Assembly: GCA_022844585.1 (NCBI GenBank)
Contig: JALHLM010000100.1
Coordinates: forward strand, 1-13,867
Direction: 5' to 3'
Origin: Pirellulales bacterium
GTDB taxonomy: Bacteria > Planctomycetota > Planctomycetia > Pirellulales > JALHLM01
DNA: 13,867 nt
The notes under the pieces are model-generated. The model had not been told where the DNA came from. It did no database searches and saw only the letters and a list, made by a program, of their open reading frames with translations. The first letter of the stretch is position 1. Each line of letters opens with the position of its first letter. The position numbers were made by a program, and so were the translations under genes. Shown in pieces: positions 13,127-13,867 of this stretch.

Positions 13127-13867
13127 ATGAGACACCAGTGGGCTTTCGCGGCGTTGGCCGCGGCAGTGACGGCGTTTGGCATCCCCAGCGTTTCGTCCGC
13201 CGCGCCCTTCTTGATCGACGATTTCGCATCGCAATCGAGCTCGTTTTACATCGTCGGCACGCCTGCGCCCGTGTTTTACCCGAACGGTAAGCCGGTAGAA
13301 AACGGCAGCCTCGCGACGACGCTCGGCGGGGAACGCGACACCCTCGTCCAGGTGTTGGGCACGCCCGCGATTCAATCCGCGCAATTTCTGCTCGGCGTCG
13401 AACCGGATTCCTTTCCAACCGGCGTGTTCCATCTCGCCACGGCCGGCGACCCGGCCTCCGTTGCCACGCTCCAATACGACGGCGACGACGTCGACGGCGA
13501 CACGCTCACCAATGCCCAACTGCTCGATTTCTCGATGCCCGTCGGAAGCTCCTTTCAGATCGACTTCCTGTCGATCGACTCGCCCGGCTCGCCGGACGGT
13601 CTGAAGGTCGACATCCTGCTGACCAGCATCGGCGGCGGATCGGCCACGTTTAACGACTACGCGCCGGAGACCTCGGAGCCCAGCACGTTTACCGCGCCCA
13701 TCGCTTCGTTCCTAAAGACACCGGAATTCGACGCGGCTCACATCTCCAGCATCACGTTCGTGCTCAACCAGGCCGGCCTGACGGACGCGGATTTCACCAT
13801 CGACAACCTGCGGGCGGTGCCGGAACCGTCCGCGTTCGCGCTGGCCGCTCTGGCCGGTTTGGCGGCG
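13127..13867 (+). CDS. PEP-CTERM sorted exported protein (cut at window end)
   Basis: A protein of at least 247 residues, open at the right edge. The N-terminus (MRHQWAFAALAAAVTAF, ending near SVSSAA) is a signal peptide. The middle is Ser/Thr/Asp-rich, low in Cys and Lys and predicted beta-rich, beginning FLIDDFASQSSSF and ending DADFTIDNLRA, a pattern common in planctomycete surface proteins. At residues 231-247 the text VPEPSAFALAALAGLAA is the PEP motif and the start of the hydrophobic segment that the exosortase/EpsH system recognises; the final arginine-rich tail lies beyond the window. The ATG at 13127 has AGG at 13114-13116, ten bases upstream. In this family the C-terminal tag is used for sorting to the cell surface or extracellular matrix, often with an exopolysaccharide locus; none is visible here. 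The ligand is unknown. Confidence 0.9.
   Translation, partial: MRHQWAFAALAAAVTAFGIPSVSSAAPFLIDDFASQSSSFYIVGTPAPVFYPNGKPVENGSLATTLGGERDTLVQVLGTPAIQSAQFLLGVEPDSFPTGVFHLATAGDPASVATLQYDGDDVDGDTLTNAQLLDFSMPVGSSFQIDFLSIDSPGSPDGLKVDILLTSIGGGSATFNDYAPETSEPSTFTAPIASFLKTPEFDAAHISSITFVLNQAGLTDADFTIDNLRAVPEPSAFALAALAGLAA

Noticed and set aside
1..13867. tRNA, rRNA, riboswitch or phage genes
   Set aside because: I looked for conserved cores in the intergenic spaces and saw none; this reading by eye could miss a diverged small RNA.

Overview
The window looks like a chromosomal segment from a planctomycete, probably of the Pirellulales type. This is inferred from several things together: high GC, a PEP-CTERM protein, a fused GldF/GldG-like ABC-2 permease followed by a DUF4340 protein, glycine-tract secreted proteins that combine a von Willebrand factor A (vWA) domain with an STN-like domain, and many intergenic inverted repeats. 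No rRNA, tRNA, CRISPR array, transposase or phage gene was recognised.

Layout, left to right. (1) Positions 1-4217, minus strand: a three-gene set read right to left. It holds an ABC ATPase (3462-4217), a 955-residue fusion of ABC-2 permease and GldG-like domain (530-3397) and the start of a DUF4340 protein (1-445, cut by the window edge). Together they should form one envelope ABC system. (2) 4218-4577: non-coding, with a GC-rich palindrome cluster; a strong intrinsic terminator at 4578-4616 separates this operon from the next gene. (3) 4647-8765, minus: a 1372-residue exported multidomain protein (vWA, helical repeats, coiled coil, STN-like domain, poly-Gly linker, TPR-like region, YfaP/DUF2135-like domain, terminal beta domain, poly-Gly tail). 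(4) 8766-9259: non-coding, with a candidate promoter, a candidate terminator and a perfect 33-bp inverted repeat. (5) 9260-10051, minus: an unrecognised exported protein with no lysine. (6) 10433-11599, plus: an HtrA/Deg-type periplasmic serine protease with one PDZ domain. Inverted pairs of a roughly 33-nt repeat built from heptamers sit on both sides of it. (7) 11822-12811, minus: a membrane-anchored vWA protein convergent with the protease. (8) 13127 to the window end, plus: a PEP-CTERM exported protein, cut within its sorting signal.

The genes share a cell-envelope theme: an ABC machine, vWA proteins facing the periplasm, a periplasmic quality-control protease and a sorted surface protein. 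Apart from the three-gene ABC operon there is no evidence that they form one pathway.

The least explained structure is non-coding. Three inverted-repeat elements have arms built from short tandem units (7 nt in two of them, 9 nt in the third). With the GC-rich palindromes and hairpins, they fill most of the spaces between transcription units. They could be transcription ends, a family of non-autonomous intergenic repeats, or both. I could run no database search, so family assignments rest on motif recognition.
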